64,000 nucleotides of DNA from Ardenticatenales bacterium (GCA_020634575.1 JACKBM010000004.1:1-64000); one strand, 5' to 3'; counted from the stretch's first letter, positions 35,183 to 44,496 are shown. Notes: generated from the sequence alone by a model not told the origin. Numbers and translations: made by a program.

Positions 35183-35887
35183 CTATACCCCCAACCGCTC
35201 GCACAACGCCATAAAATCAGGCGCCTCAATGTCAAAGCTGTGGCCGCCGGCGGTTCCAAAACCTTCGCCAACATTGTCCTTGACCGGGACGCTGACGTAA
35301 GCCGTGTGCAGACCAGCCTGCTGTGCGGCCGCCAGGTCACCCTCGTGGGCCGCCACCATCATCGCTTCGCCCGGCTCCAACCCGAGCAACGCGACACCGC
35401 GGCGGTATGCCTCCAGCGAAGGTTTGTAAAAACCCAGGAATTCGCAGGAGAGGATACCATCCCATTGCACCCCGGCTCGTTTTGAGCTGCTGACAATGCT
35501 GGCCCAACTGAGGATGGTCAAGACCACAACGGTGTATTTGCTGCGGAGCCGGTTGAGAGCTTCAGGGGCGCCAGCAAAGGCGTTAAGCTGGTGCCAGGTG
35601 GCTTTGACCAGGGCCTGGCGATCAATTTGGGAGAGGAGCGGATACCGGCCGGTCATATTCTCCAGCGCCCCCAGATGCATCGCATCCGCGTTGCGCCAGC
35701 TCAGGTTGCCCTGGCGCACCTGGCTGTGGCTGCGGAACATCTCCGCCCGCCACTCATCGGCAAAGGCCGCACTGTCGATGGCGGCACCGTGCCGGCTGGC
35801 CAGCGCCTCAATTTGCGTCTGGGCCGTCGTCTTCCAGTCAAACACAGTGCCGCCTACGTCAAATAGCAGGGCCTTGATCTGATCCAT
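35183..35887 (-). CDS. HAD-type hydrolase (haloacid dehalogenase type II-like)
   Basis: A 234-residue Rossmann-like hydrolase. The nucleophile Asp is in LLFDVGGTVFD; motif II Ser/Thr is in VVLTILSWASI, and the motif III Lys in FYKPSLEAY. The general-acid position two after the nucleophile is Gly (DVG) rather than Asp, which resembles 2-haloacid dehalogenases more than phosphatases. Its ATG lies inside the end of the DinB gene (29-base overlap), with AGGAGAGG upstream, so it is translationally coupled. Confidence 0.85.
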   Translation of the reverse strand: MDQIKALLFDVGGTVFDWKTTAQTQIEALASRHGAAIDSAAFADEWRAEMFRSHSQVRQGNLSWRNADAMHLGALENMTGRYPLLSQIDRQALVKATWHQLNAFAGAPEALNRLRSKYTVVVLTILSWASIVSSSKRAGVQWDGILSCEFLGFYKPSLEAYRRGVALLGLEPGEAMMVAAHEGDLAAAQQAGLHTAYVSVPVKDNVGEGFGTAGGHSFDIEAPDFMALCERLGV

Positions 35888-36410
35888 GATCCTCTCCTAT
35901 TGATTGTTGATGAAGGGCGGCCAGCCGCTTCAGCTGCATGATCTGGCCGGTGTGCAGCAGCTCATCATACAGACCATGGACGATCACAAGCCGGCGGGGC
36001 TTACCGAACCAGCGTGGATCCGGCCAGGCGATGGGCCCACCCAGAAACGCCTCATCGAAGCTGGCGAGCTTCTGTTGCAGGCGGACAGTCTGTGCTTCCA
36101 ACTGCGCCCGCACCTCAGCCAGGGTCGGCCAGGCGGCGGAGTCGATGGTCCAGGGCTGGCTGTTCCAGCCGAACAGGGGCCACCAACCGGCCGGTATCGT
36201 CGCCGGCACATCCTCCGCCCCCACCTCGGCGGCATAGAGGCAGCGCTCCAGCAGCACAAAGATATGGCCGGCGTGCCAGAGGATATGGTTGGCTTCACCG
36301 GCCGGTAACCAGCGCGCCCACTCCTCCGGGATATCGGCTATGGTTGCCAGCGTCATCGTTCTGGCTTTATCCAACAGAATCAATAACGAATGGTCTTGTC
36401 CAGCCTGCAA
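35859..36410 (-). CDS. DinB family protein
   Basis: A 183-residue four-helix-bundle protein of the DinB/YfiT superfamily, thiol-dependent transferases or damage-response proteins. Metal His residues are plausible in ILWHAGHI and LLHTGQI. I chose a TTG start at 36410 because GGAGG lies eight bases before it and the protein from there (LQAGQDHSLLILLDKAR) covers the first helix; an ATG at 36356 would lose it. Followed by the overlapping HAD gene. Confidence 0.75.
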   Translation of the reverse strand: MQAGQDHSLLILLDKARTMTLATIADIPEEWARWLPAGEANHILWHAGHIFVLLERCLYAAEVGAEDVPATIPAGWWPLFGWNSQPWTIDSAAWPTLAEVRAQLEAQTVRLQQKLASFDEAFLGGPIAWPDPRWFGKPRRLVIVHGLYDELLHTGQIMQLKRLAALHQQSIGEDHGSDQGPAI

Positions 36411-36468
36411 AGCTACCGCCTCCTGGCCGATTGTAGCGCGCGCCGCGAGGTTTCCCTGGCTGCTTTGG

Positions 36469-36687
36469 CTATTCGTTGCTCTGCTGCGCGCGGACGTAGG
36501 CGACCAGCGCATTGGCGTGGCCATGCCCCATGCCATGCTCGCTCTTGAGCCAGTTCACCTGCTCCATATGCTTCAGATGTTGCTGTGCTTCAAGCAAATC
36601 CAACCAATGGCTGATAGGCTGGCCATATTTCTTCTCGATCGACGGGAAATAAGATGCCGGTCCTTTGGGTTTTTCCTGTTCACTCAT
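36469..36687 (-). CDS. DUF4287-type small protein
   Basis: A 72-residue protein beginning MSEQEKPKGPASYF. The pattern SYFPSIEKKYGQPISHW ... VNWLKSEHGMGHGHANALVAY is that of the DUF4287 family, of unknown function, often linked to DUF1801/DUF5655-type small proteins. I chose ATG 36687; the longer frame has no sensible N-terminus. It lies between the RibD-C-type and DinB genes. Confidence 0.8.
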   Translation of the reverse strand: MSEQEKPKGPASYFPSIEKKYGQPISHWLDLLEAQQHLKHMEQVNWLKSEHGMGHGHANALVAYVRAQQSNE

Positions 36688-36703
36688 AATTCTGCTTCCT
36701 TCA

Positions 36704-37282
36704 TTAATCCATTTGCCGGGGTTGATAATGCAATGAAACGACACCATTGGGGAATGTCTGGCTGGAAAGCAGCTCCAAATTGGCTTGCCAGCCATCGGGA
36801 AATAGCCGCTTACCCTTACCGAGGATCAACGGGAAAACAAGCAATTTATACTCGTCCACCAGGTTATGCCTGGCCAGGGTGTGCACCAGCACACTGCTGC
36901 CGTCCACGTAGATGTCTTTGCCTGCCTCTGCCTTTATTTGACGGATCGCCTCGACCACATTGTCGCTAATCAACGTGGAATTGCGCCAGGCGTCGGCCGA
37001 CTGGAGCGTCGTCGAAACGACATATTTGCGCATGCCGGCAAAGGGATCTTGCTCCTCAGGCATGGGCTCAAAGGCAGCCCCGTGTGTCTGCCAGGTCTTG
37101 CGCCCCACCAACAGCGCATCGCAACTGCCAATCGTCGCAAAGATGTGAGGGCCAAGGTCATCATGCCAGTTCCGCATGGCCCAGCCCCCCTGATCGAAAC
37201 CACCATCGGTATCCTCATCGACACCACCGGGCGCCTGCATGACGCCATCCAAAGAAACAAATTCGCCCACAATTATTTTTCG
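36704..37282 (-). CDS. RibD C-terminal domain (dihydrofolate reductase-like) protein
   Basis: A 192-residue stand-alone RibD-C reductase. The N-terminus from GTG 37282 (MRKIIVGEFVSLDGVM) is the family consensus, and KDIYVDGSSVLVH with VFPLILGKGKRLF is the NADPH-binding and C-terminal part. I prefer GTG 37282 to the GTG at 37297 because TGGAG lies six bases before it. The reduced substrate is unknown. Confidence 0.88.
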   Translation of the reverse strand, partial: RKIIVGEFVSLDGVMQAPGGVDEDTDGGFDQGGWAMRNWHDDLGPHIFATIGSCDALLVGRKTWQTHGAAFEPMPEEQDPFAGMRKYVVSTTLQSADAWRNSTLISDNVVEAIRQIKAEAGKDIYVDGSSVLVHTLARHNLVDEYKLLVFPLILGKGKRLFPDGWQANLELLSSQTFPNGVVSLHYQPRQMD

Positions 37283-37307
37283 CACGGTTTTCTCCACAAT
37301 CTCATGC

Positions 37308-37640
37308 TCATACCAACAAATGATGCAGCGCAGCTGGCGCTTTCTGCCGCCAGGCCGCCCGCAGCAGTTCCTCTATATCCTCAGGACTGACCGCTGCCAG
37401 CCGGGCCCGCAGCCCCATGACGTTCTTACCCCACCAGAGCTTTTCGTAAACGGCCGGCTGGCTGGCCAGCATCATCTCTCGCTCTGGCTCACCTACAAAC
37501 AAATGAACCACCTCACCTTCACTCGACACAGTGGCAAATATCTTCCGCCGCACCCTGAACGAGATCTTGTCAAAATGGGGGGATTCACTCGCTTCCGGCA
37601 ACGCCAACGCCAGCTGCCGCAATTCCTCAATCGTCATCAC
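37308..37640 (-). CDS. MmcQ/YjbR family DNA-binding-like protein
   Basis: A 110-residue protein of the MmcQ/YjbR (CyaY-like) fold. Markers are the PHFDKISFRVRRKIFAT stretch and the C-terminal DIEELLRAAWRQKAP. The role is not known in bacteria. Two Met codons start the frame (37640, 37637). It lies 25 bases upstream of the RibD-C gene, same strand. Confidence 0.85.
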   Translation of the reverse strand: MMTIEELRQLALALPEASESPHFDKISFRVRRKIFATVSSEGEVVHLFVGEPEREMMLASQPAVYEKLWWGKNVMGLRARLAAVSPEDIEELLRAAWRQKAPAALHHLLV

Positions 37641-37662
37641 CTCTCCCCTCCATCAGAGACCC

Positions 37663-37717
37663 GTTCTCTGCGCCCGGCGCCAAATCCAAACACCCTCGAA
37701 AGAGAACGGGTCTCTCC
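37663..37717. repeat. GAGACCCGTTCTCT inverted repeat
   Basis: Arms AGAGACCCGTTCTCT (37663-37677) and its complement AGAGAACGGGTCTCT (37703-37717) enclose a 25-base loop. The element resembles that at 26007-26095 in its GGGTCTCT core. Confidence 0.65.
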
Positions 37718-37782
37718 TTCCGGCCCTCATCGTCGCGACAACAGCGCTCGCCACTTGTCATATCCCACTTCACTAAAGCGGT

Positions 37783-38139
37783 CTACCCGTTAATCTCGCC
37801 ATCCAGCGCCGCAATCACCCGGCCGATCAACTCATACGGCATCGGCTCATTCAGGGGAAACTTCAGATTACCCTTCGGGCCACGAAACGGCGCCAGCTCA
37901 GCCGCCAATGCCTCATCCCCCTTCACCGGCGGGTAAATGCCGATATGAGCCTTGAAAGCAGCGAAGTAGAAAAAGACACGCGGCCGCCGGAACGCCGGCA
38001 TCTGGTAGCTGATGGTTTCCGTCGCGGCCGGCACCGTCGCCCTGGCCAGGGCCCGGATCTCCTCCAGGATTGGCTGAGCCTCAAGCGCTGCCGCAGCAAT
38101 GTAATCATCTATCGAAACAAATTTGGGTTTGGCGCTCAT
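37783..38139 (-). CDS. DUF1801 family protein (YdhG-like)
   Basis: A 118-residue protein with the family pattern ETISYQMPAFRRPRVFFYFAAFKAHIGIYP and a C-terminal GNLKFPLNEPMPYELIGRVI. Members have been called iron chaperones by similarity; the function is unproven. It is preceded by a GATGAGCGCC context with no strong Shine-Dalgarno. Confidence 0.85.
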   Translation of the reverse strand: MSAKPKFVSIDDYIAAAALEAQPILEEIRALARATVPAATETISYQMPAFRRPRVFFYFAAFKAHIGIYPPVKGDEALAAELAPFRGPKGNLKFPLNEPMPYELIGRVIAALDGEING

Positions 38140-38254
38140 CGGGCGGCCCCTCCATGTTCACATATTGGGGCAAAAAGCAGCCCGCGCGACATGATACCAC
38201 AAATTGCGCCGAAGGCAGAACATTTGGTCTATGCAATTTGGCGTCAGATGGAAA

Positions 38255-38497
38255 TCAGGATTCGGCCAGGTGCGCTTCCATATACAAACGAAGGACAGCG
38301 TTTATCCGCGTCTCATATCCCTCACCTTGCTGCTTGAACCAGGCCAGCACGTCAGGATCTATGCGCATGGTGATCACGTTTTGGGGCTCAGGCAACCACA
38401 ATTCCGCAGAGTTAAAAAAACTCTCGGTTAGCGGCGGGATATCGCTCGTGTCAATATCCTCGTCTTTCATAGTATTTAGCCTATCCCAATCGGTCAT
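38255..38497 (-). CDS. brnA: BrnA family antitoxin, no toxin adjacent
   Basis: An 80-residue protein that matches BrnA, a ribbon-helix-helix antitoxin that represses its own operon and neutralises the ribonuclease BrnT. Motifs are DEDIDTSDIP, ITMRIDPDVLAWFK and RINAVLRLYME. BrnT normally precedes it but none is visible here. Instead its ATG overlaps the stop of the histidine kinase gene (ATGA at 38494-38497), so the two are translationally coupled. Confidence 0.9.
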   Translation of the reverse strand: MTDWDRLNTMKDEDIDTSDIPPLTESFFNSAELWLPEPQNVITMRIDPDVLAWFKQQGEGYETRINAVLRLYMEAHLAES

Positions 38498-41400
38498 TGC
38501 ACTTTTGCCGTGAGACCCGGCGCTCCTCCATTCAAGCTGTCACCCGGTTTGCGGATGGGGAGGGAGATGTAGAAGGTGGCGCCAGCGCCGGGGCTGCTTT
38601 CGCACCAGACCTCACCCCCGTGATGGGTGACGATCGATTTGACGATCTTGAGGCCCAGGCCAGAGCCGGTCACATGCATGTTCTCCCGGTTCTTGACCCG
38701 GTAGAACTGCTCGAAGAGGCGCGGGATATGTTTGGCGGCGATGCCCGGCCCTTTGTCGCTAACGGCCAGGAGGATTCGGCCCTCAGCATGGCGGGCGCTG
38801 ATGGTGAGATCGCCGCTGTTGGGAGCATATTTGAAGGCATTGGCGATCAGGTTGGAGAGGGCGTGGCGTAGCCATTCCCGGTCGCCGTAGGTGATGGGCA
38901 GGCCCGCTTCGACATCAGCCAGGAGGCGAATGCCGGCTTCGCGCGCGTCATCGCGCAGGTCGGTGACGAGGCCGCTGATCAGGCGCTCAAAACGAATCGG
39001 CTCATTGGCCAGGTCAGTGCCGGCCTCAAAACGGTTGAGGTCGAGTAAATTGGCCACCATCGCCGTCATCCGGTCGACGCCGTTGACAATTTTGGTGACG
39101 TAATTTTTCTGCTTGTCGTTCAAGCCGCCGGCGATGGGCAGCATGGTGGCAAAGCCGCGAATGGAGGCGAGCGGGCTACCCAGGTCGTGGGAAACGGTGC
39201 GCACAAATTCAGATTTGAGCTCATCCAGCTTCTTGTACTGGGTGACGTTGACCAGGATGGCGACGCGGCCCAGGTAGGCGTTGTCTGCGGCCCGGTTGAT
39301 GCGGACGTTGGCATGGAAGGTACGGCCATCCGCCAGAGTCACTTCGGCATTGCTGATATTGTCGCTGCTCAGCGTCAACGCTTCGGTCAGCTCGGGGATC
39401 GGCAGGATCTCGCCGACCGGCCGGCCAAACGCATCTTTCTGGCTGATGCCAAACGCATCCTCAAAGGCGGGATTAACCATCGTCACCCGGTTGGTCCGGT
39501 CCGTCTCGATGACTGGGTCGCCAATATTGGCCAGGACGGCGGCAATGCGGCGGCGCTGGTTGTCCGCGTTGGCGTAAAGATAGTTATTCTCGATGAGGAC
39601 GACGGCCTGGCTGGCCAGCATGCTGAGCAGGCGTAGTTCGGAGGAATCCGGCCGGTGCCGCTCGCGATACCCCAGCCACAGAGCGCCCTGCACTCGTTCC
39701 TGGTAAATCAGCGGCACGGCCACCAGCGAAGGCGCCGGCGCCGGCTGGCTGTCACTCAACCCCAACGCTTCGCGCACCTCAGTCGCCGTGCTCAGCACAA
39801 TCGCCGACTGCTTGCTGTTGACCAGCCGGAAAATACGCCGGTCGAATTTGACCAGCTCTTCGGCATCATGCCCCTCGGCAAAGCGGATCGGGTCGCCGCT
39901 GCGCACCACCACCATGCAGGCCCCGGCGGCGCCGGTACCGCGGATCGCCCCTTTCAAGATGGAAGGCAGGCTGCGGTTCAGATCGATGCTGTTGGAGAGT
40001 CCCTGGCTGATGTTCAGCAGCAGCTTCTGCTCGTCAAAACGCCCCTGCATCGAGCGGCGCATGCGCTCAAAAGCATGACCCAACTGGGCCACCTCGTCCT
40101 CGCCGGCCACCTCGATGGAGCGGCTAAAATCGCCCTTGGCCAACACCTGGGAGGCGGCCACCAGGTCATCCAGCGGCCGAGACAGGGCCCGGCCGTAATA
40201 AGTCAGATAAACCGAGAAGCCAAGCACCAGCAGCCCGACAACGCTGAAAATCTTCCAGCCCATATCAAAAGCCAACGCCAGAACCACATCGTACGGCACA
40301 ACCGTGACCACATGCCAGCCGGTCGCCTCATCCGTCACGTAGTAGACAATTTCACGGCTGTTGTCGCGGCTGTTCACCCCTTCGTAAACGGCGCCGGGCA
40401 AGTCAGCATCGGGCAGTGGCGCGCCCTCCGCGGGCTGCCAGCTATTCAGGATGTTGTCATTGCCGGAATGGGCCACAATCTGGCCCAACTCATCGGTGAT
40501 GAAGCCGTAGCCAGCGCCCATCGTGCCATCCAGGCCGGTGACCAGCCCATTGATGTTCAGCTCGGTCACCCGGCCGATTAAGGCCAGTTCCACCGACTCA
40601 TCGGCGCTCGGAACCCCGGTCACAAAGCTAAGCGTCGCCCGTTCCGCCTTGCCCCGGATCGACTGGCCCGGCGTCAGGCTGCTTTGCTGGTCAATAGCCG
40701 CCAACTCGACGGCGTCCAGCTCGGCGTTGGTTAATTCATCAGCTGTCGTGAAGGCTGGCTCCGCGGCCAGAACTTCACCAGTTGCCGCATCCACCAACAT
40801 CAGCTGACGGTAAAAGTCACCCAGGCGATAGGCGTCGCGCAGCGCCTTGGCCCGCAGTTCGGGGTCGTCGGAAAGCAAATCTTCGTTGCTGGCCAGCTCG
40901 CGCAGCATCTGCTGACGGGTCACGCTAAAGGCCGGCACATCGGCCAGGACGGCGTTGGTGTCATGGGCCATCTGCAGCGTCACGAGCCGGGTCGCCTCGC
41001 GCACAGTTGTCCAGGAGACGGTAATGGTCAGAACGATGGCCAGCAGAAAGCTAAACAGGACAAAATTGGTGACCAGGCGCGTGCTGAGGCTGTGCTCGTG
41101 TGGCGCCGGCAGCAGCGGCTCCGGTTCATAGCGGGTCCGCGGGATTGTCCACCAGACCAGGTGCACAATGAGGGCGGCCAGCAGCAGTTCCAGGCCGAAG
41201 ATCCAGAAAGCGCGATTGGCGGCGGCCAGGGCAAAATCAAGGGCCGCCGGCCAGCTGCTTGCTGCCGGAGCGTAAACAAAAAAGTTAAGGGCCAGCAGCG
41301 GATAGGCGAACAACGCCAGCAGCGGCGCGCTGACGATGGGCCGGCGTAGTAAGCCATAAGCCACATGGTCATACCGTTGGCGCAGCGCCCAGCCGAGAAC

Positions 41401-41826
41401 GGCGCCGGTCAGGGCCAGGAAGAAGGGATCGACCAGGCTATGGCTGATCCAGAGCATCCGGCCGGTTCCCGTCGCCAACCCGACCAGCAACGCCGCCGGC
41501 AGGTTCAGCAAAGCCGCCGCCAGCAGCAGCGGGATGAAGGCGAACAGGGTGATGATGCTTTCGTAGGAGAGGGCGCTGTTGAGCGGGAGAAGATTTTCGC
41601 CAGCCGTAAAGGCAAGCGGCAGCAAAGTGCTGCTGAAAAGACCAAGCAGGGCCAACAGGGCTGTTTGCCACCAGCTTTGCCGCAGGTCAGCCAGCTGATC
41701 ACGGGATTTAAACGCCAAAAAGGCGAGCCCCAGGAGGTAGATCGCCGTGAGCAAAAGACCGGCCGGTACCCGTTCCCAGGCTGCCACCGCCGGCGCACTC
41801 ATTATTCCCAATACATCAGTTAGCAT
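38494..41826 (-). CDS. Membrane sensor histidine kinase (multidomain)
   Basis: An 1110-residue kinase. It has a hydrophobic N-terminal region (about 1-230, six or more helices), a further helix and a dCache-like extracytoplasmic sensor (about 250-520), a HAMP domain, a GAF domain, a PAS domain and the catalytic core. The phosphoacceptor His is in VSHDLGSPLASI, the N-box in NLIANAFKYAP, and the G-boxes in DKGPGI and GSGLGLKI. No response regulator gene is adjacent, so its partner must be encoded elsewhere. It is coupled to brnA. Confidence 0.92.
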   Translation of the reverse strand: MLTDVLGIMSAPAVAAWERVPAGLLLTAIYLLGLAFLAFKSRDQLADLRQSWWQTALLALLGLFSSTLLPLAFTAGENLLPLNSALSYESIITLFAFIPLLLAAALLNLPAALLVGLATGTGRMLWISHSLVDPFFLALTGAVLGWALRQRYDHVAYGLLRRPIVSAPLLALFAYPLLALNFFVYAPAASSWPAALDFALAAANRAFWIFGLELLLAALIVHLVWWTIPRTRYEPEPLLPAPHEHSLSTRLVTNFVLFSFLLAIVLTITVSWTTVREATRLVTLQMAHDTNAVLADVPAFSVTRQQMLRELASNEDLLSDDPELRAKALRDAYRLGDFYRQLMLVDAATGEVLAAEPAFTTADELTNAELDAVELAAIDQQSSLTPGQSIRGKAERATLSFVTGVPSADESVELALIGRVTELNINGLVTGLDGTMGAGYGFITDELGQIVAHSGNDNILNSWQPAEGAPLPDADLPGAVYEGVNSRDNSREIVYYVTDEATGWHVVTVVPYDVVLALAFDMGWKIFSVVGLLVLGFSVYLTYYGRALSRPLDDLVAASQVLAKGDFSRSIEVAGEDEVAQLGHAFERMRRSMQGRFDEQKLLLNISQGLSNSIDLNRSLPSILKGAIRGTGAAGACMVVVRSGDPIRFAEGHDAEELVKFDRRIFRLVNSKQSAIVLSTATEVREALGLSDSQPAPAPSLVAVPLIYQERVQGALWLGYRERHRPDSSELRLLSMLASQAVVLIENNYLYANADNQRRRIAAVLANIGDPVIETDRTNRVTMVNPAFEDAFGISQKDAFGRPVGEILPIPELTEALTLSSDNISNAEVTLADGRTFHANVRINRAADNAYLGRVAILVNVTQYKKLDELKSEFVRTVSHDLGSPLASIRGFATMLPIAGGLNDKQKNYVTKIVNGVDRMTAMVANLLDLNRFEAGTDLANEPIRFERLISGLVTDLRDDAREAGIRLLADVEAGLPITYGDREWLRHALSNLIANAFKYAPNSGDLTISARHAEGRILLAVSDKGPGIAAKHIPRLFEQFYRVKNRENMHVTGSGLGLKIVKSIVTHHGGEVWCESSPGAGATFYISLPIRKPGDSLNGGAPGLTAKVQ

Positions 41827-42049
41827 GGCGACCGCCCTGATTGATTACCAGTACAAACCTTCGGCCAACATTATGTTGACATTATAGCAAGGCGGAAAGC
41901 GATTGCAATCCAGCCGTTGACAGTTACAACCAGTAGATTCGCTCTTTTTAAGACCTTCTGGTCCTATTGGCAACTATTTGGCCCCTCAATTTGGACGCTC
42001 TCATAGTAGTTTAGTACCGGTGCGTGAAGAAGGCGTGAAGATGTTATGT

Positions 42050-43480
42050 CTAGGGGACCCAGTCGCTTAACCATTGCAGCGGATTGACCGGCACATTGTT
42101 CACTCGGATGTCCCAATGCAGATGGGCGCCGCTCGACAGCCCGGTATTGCCCACCAGCCCGATTTGCGCCCCGGCCGGCACATCATCCCCCACGGCCACA
42201 TCGATCCGGCTGAGATGGAAGTAGGCCGACATCACCCCGCCCCCATGATCCAGGATGATCATGTTGCCGCGCACCCGCAGTTCCTCGGCCAAAACAACCG
42301 TGCCGGGCGCCGGGGCAAAGACCACCCCACCGGTCGGCACCGGGAAATCAATGCCGGAATGGTAAATCAGATAGGGGCCACCATTATAGGAACGGAGCAC
42401 GCCGTAGGGGGAGGTTGTCTGCTGTGTGGTCGATGGGTACTGGAACGGGCCGTCCCAGCGCGGCGGGCCACTGTACTGGTCAAAAAACGGCGCCAGATAC
42501 GCATCCTCAGCCGCGCGCAGGTCCAGGTCGAGGATATCACTTAACGTGTCGGGAACGACAATGGCCTGGGTGCCATAATCAAAGGGTTCGACCAGGACAG
42601 TTTCGCGCAATGTTGGCCAGGGCCGGCTGCCACTGCCCGCCAGCTCCAGATCGTAATAGCCAACCGGCGCATAGGGATCGATGCCGACGATGGCCAGCCA
42701 GCCGCTTTCCGTCTGGCTGAAGCGCAACGGCTGCTCACCTAACCGGCCGGTCGGCTCCCCATCCAAAGCATTCGTCACTTCAATTTTAACCGCCTCACCG
42801 GGCACCAGCGGCAACGGGCTTATCTCGACCGATTCCCAGTAACCGGCCAACGGCTGGTAGCTGGTTTCAGCATCCGGGATGAGCAGCCGTTGCCCGGGAA
42901 AGACAACCGCCGGCTCCGCCAGATGATTGGCCGCCGCCAACTCAGCCGGCTGCAACCCATAGAGCATGCTGACAGATAGAAGCGTTTCGTCGAGCGTGAC
43001 GACGTGGAACCGGCCGGTCAACGGCAGCGGCTCCGTCGAACCGGAGCCGCTCAACAACCCAATCCGCTGACCGGCAACGAGTTGCGACGACACCAGGCTG
43101 TTGAGCGCGACAATTGCCTCGACATCTGTGTTGTAACGCTGGGCCACATCGGCCAGCCGTTCGCCCACCTGAACGGTGTAAAAGGCGGGGATACGATCCC
43201 CTTCCGCCCCGGGGATCACCAGTTCCTGCCCCTCATAAATCGCATCCGCGTTGCTGAGGTTGTTCAGGAACATGATCTCGTCAATGGTGACATCATACAG
43301 TGCGGCTATCGTCGTCAACGTCTCGCCGGACGCGACGACATGGATTTTGGGGACGAGCGGTTCGCTGGTCGCTTCCGGCGGCGGGGTCGGCGTGGCCTCA
43401 TCCTGCGCCAGCAGCGGGGGAACGGCAAACAAATTCAGGACCAGAAACAGTAATAGAGCTGGGCGTAACCAACGGTTCAT
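42050..43480 (-). CDS. LysM-repeat M23 peptidoglycan endopeptidase
   Basis: A 476-residue exported protein with a signal peptide (cleavage about VPPLLAQ), three LysM peptidoglycan-binding repeats (about 47-91, 98-143, 160-202), a linker of about 100 residues and a C-terminal M23 zinc peptidase. The zinc ligands are in HSGIDF, with HLHWD as the third-ligand motif. It cleaves peptide cross-links in the wall and may act in growth or division. It is directly upstream of the DUF192 gene's neighbour, with 2 bases between. Confidence 0.92.
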   Translation of the reverse strand: MNRWLRPALLLFLVLNLFAVPPLLAQDEATPTPPPEATSEPLVPKIHVVASGETLTTIAALYDVTIDEIMFLNNLSNADAIYEGQELVIPGAEGDRIPAFYTVQVGERLADVAQRYNTDVEAIVALNSLVSSQLVAGQRIGLLSGSGSTEPLPLTGRFHVVTLDETLLSVSMLYGLQPAELAAANHLAEPAVVFPGQRLLIPDAETSYQPLAGYWESVEISPLPLVPGEAVKIEVTNALDGEPTGRLGEQPLRFSQTESGWLAIVGIDPYAPVGYYDLELAGSGSRPWPTLRETVLVEPFDYGTQAIVVPDTLSDILDLDLRAAEDAYLAPFFDQYSGPPRWDGPFQYPSTTQQTTSPYGVLRSYNGGPYLIYHSGIDFPVPTGGVVFAPAPGTVVLAEELRVRGNMIILDHGGGVMSAYFHLSRIDVAVGDDVPAGAQIGLVGNTGLSSGAHLHWDIRVNNVPVNPLQWLSDWVP

Positions 43481-43482
43481 AA

Positions 43483-43854
43483 TCAGATCGGTTCAAAACG
43501 AATGTGGTCACCAACCGCCACGCCCTCCAGACCGGCCGGTGCCATTTCAATCACATAACGTGCCGCCGCCTGCGGCGTATACGAGAGCGCCCACGGTTTG
43601 GCCACGACCGTATCGACCACCAGGCCAGCATCATTGACCCAGATCACACCCAGGTCAAAGGGGACAAAGAGCATGTGGATGGCGCTGTTCAGCTTGTTAT
43701 CCCGCTTCTCGACCAGGACGAGCCCTTCGCCCGGCTCCAGACCGCTGCGAAAGGTGAAGCCGCGCAGCTTGGTCAAAAAGGTATCACACCAGCGCGCCGC
43801 CGCCAGCAGCGTCCGCCCGCTCTCCTCATGAATAATCCGTCGTGGTGCACTCAT
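43483..43854 (-). CDS. DUF192 family protein
   Basis: A 123-residue protein with the DUF192 pattern: RGFTFRSGLEPGEGLVLVE, SAIHMLFVPFDLGVIWVND, VVDTVVAKPW and AARYVIEMAPAG. Function unknown; often exported elsewhere, but no signal peptide is seen here. It is followed after two bases by the LysM-M23 gene, so they may be co-transcribed. Confidence 0.85.
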   Translation of the reverse strand: MSAPRRIIHEESGRTLLAAARWCDTFLTKLRGFTFRSGLEPGEGLVLVEKRDNKLNSAIHMLFVPFDLGVIWVNDAGLVVDTVVAKPWALSYTPQAAARYVIEMAPAGLEGVAVGDHIRFEPI

Positions 43855-43891
43855 CGCCGCCAGTATACTCCGTGTGTGAGAGGTTGGCCCA

Positions 43892-43938
43892 ACCTGACAG
43901 GTTCCCCTAACCTGACAGGTCCCGCCAACCTGTCAGGT
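43892..43938. repeat. Three ACCTGACAGGT palindromic repeats
   Basis: Copies at 43892-43902, 43910-43920 and, inverted, 43928-43938, spaced 18 bases start to start. They match the drifted last units of the 5994-6215 array. They lie between the HD hydrolase stop and the DUF192 start. Confidence 0.8.
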
Positions 43939-43941
43939 TGG

Positions 43942-44496
43942 TCAACCCCGCGCCCGCTCCGCGCGGATGGCGTCATACAACGCCTGGGCCGCCGGGAAAT
44001 GAAACCGGCGCTCAACCGCCCAGAACTGGGCCAGCTTGCGGTTGCCCTGCTCCTGCTCGTATTCCCAGGCCTGCAGATACATCTCCAGCTTGTCCGCATC
44101 GTGGACCAGGTGAGCCTCGGCGCTGGCATCTGCGTCCAGTTCGGTGAAGAGGGCGCGCCAGCGGGCGGCGAAGGGCAGATCGCCGAATATCTCATCCAGC
44201 GCTTTGCCTTCGACGGCTGGTTTGCTACCGGCCGGTAAATAGCGCCAGGCCGGCGCCGGGATGTCGGTCGTCAACGCTTCCGGCAAATCATGCAAGATGG
44301 CCAACGCCAGCACTTTGGCCCGGTCCAGCCTTTCAGGGATCAACTCCAGCAGCAGCAACGCCACAAAAGCGACACCATGACTGTGCGCGGCCACACTTTC
44401 CGCCCCAACTACACCGCGCTGTACCCAGCCGGTCCGGGCTGTCCGTTTGAGTTGATTGTCCTGGCGCCAGAAGCGCAAAATGCTCTCTGTATCCAT
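43942..44496 (-). CDS. HD domain hydrolase (YfbR/HDDC2-like)
   Basis: A 184-residue metal-dependent phosphohydrolase. His and Asp ligands are visible in ESVAAHSHGVA, LAILHDLPEALTTDIP and VHDADKLEMY. The closest recognised type is the deoxyribonucleoside 5'-monophosphatase YfbR/HDDC2. It is isolated by repeats on its 3' side and by 245 bases of undistinguished sequence on its 5' side. Confidence 0.88.
   Translation of the reverse strand: MDTESILRFWRQDNQLKRTARTGWVQRGVVGAESVAAHSHGVAFVALLLLELIPERLDRAKVLALAILHDLPEALTTDIPAPAWRYLPAGSKPAVEGKALDEIFGDLPFAARWRALFTELDADASAEAHLVHDADKLEMYLQAWEYEQEQGNRKLAQFWAVERRFHFPAAQALYDAIRAERARG

Noticed and set aside
38255..38497. A complete BrnT/BrnA toxin-antitoxin system.
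   Set aside because: I find no BrnT-like frame on either side; only the antitoxin is present.
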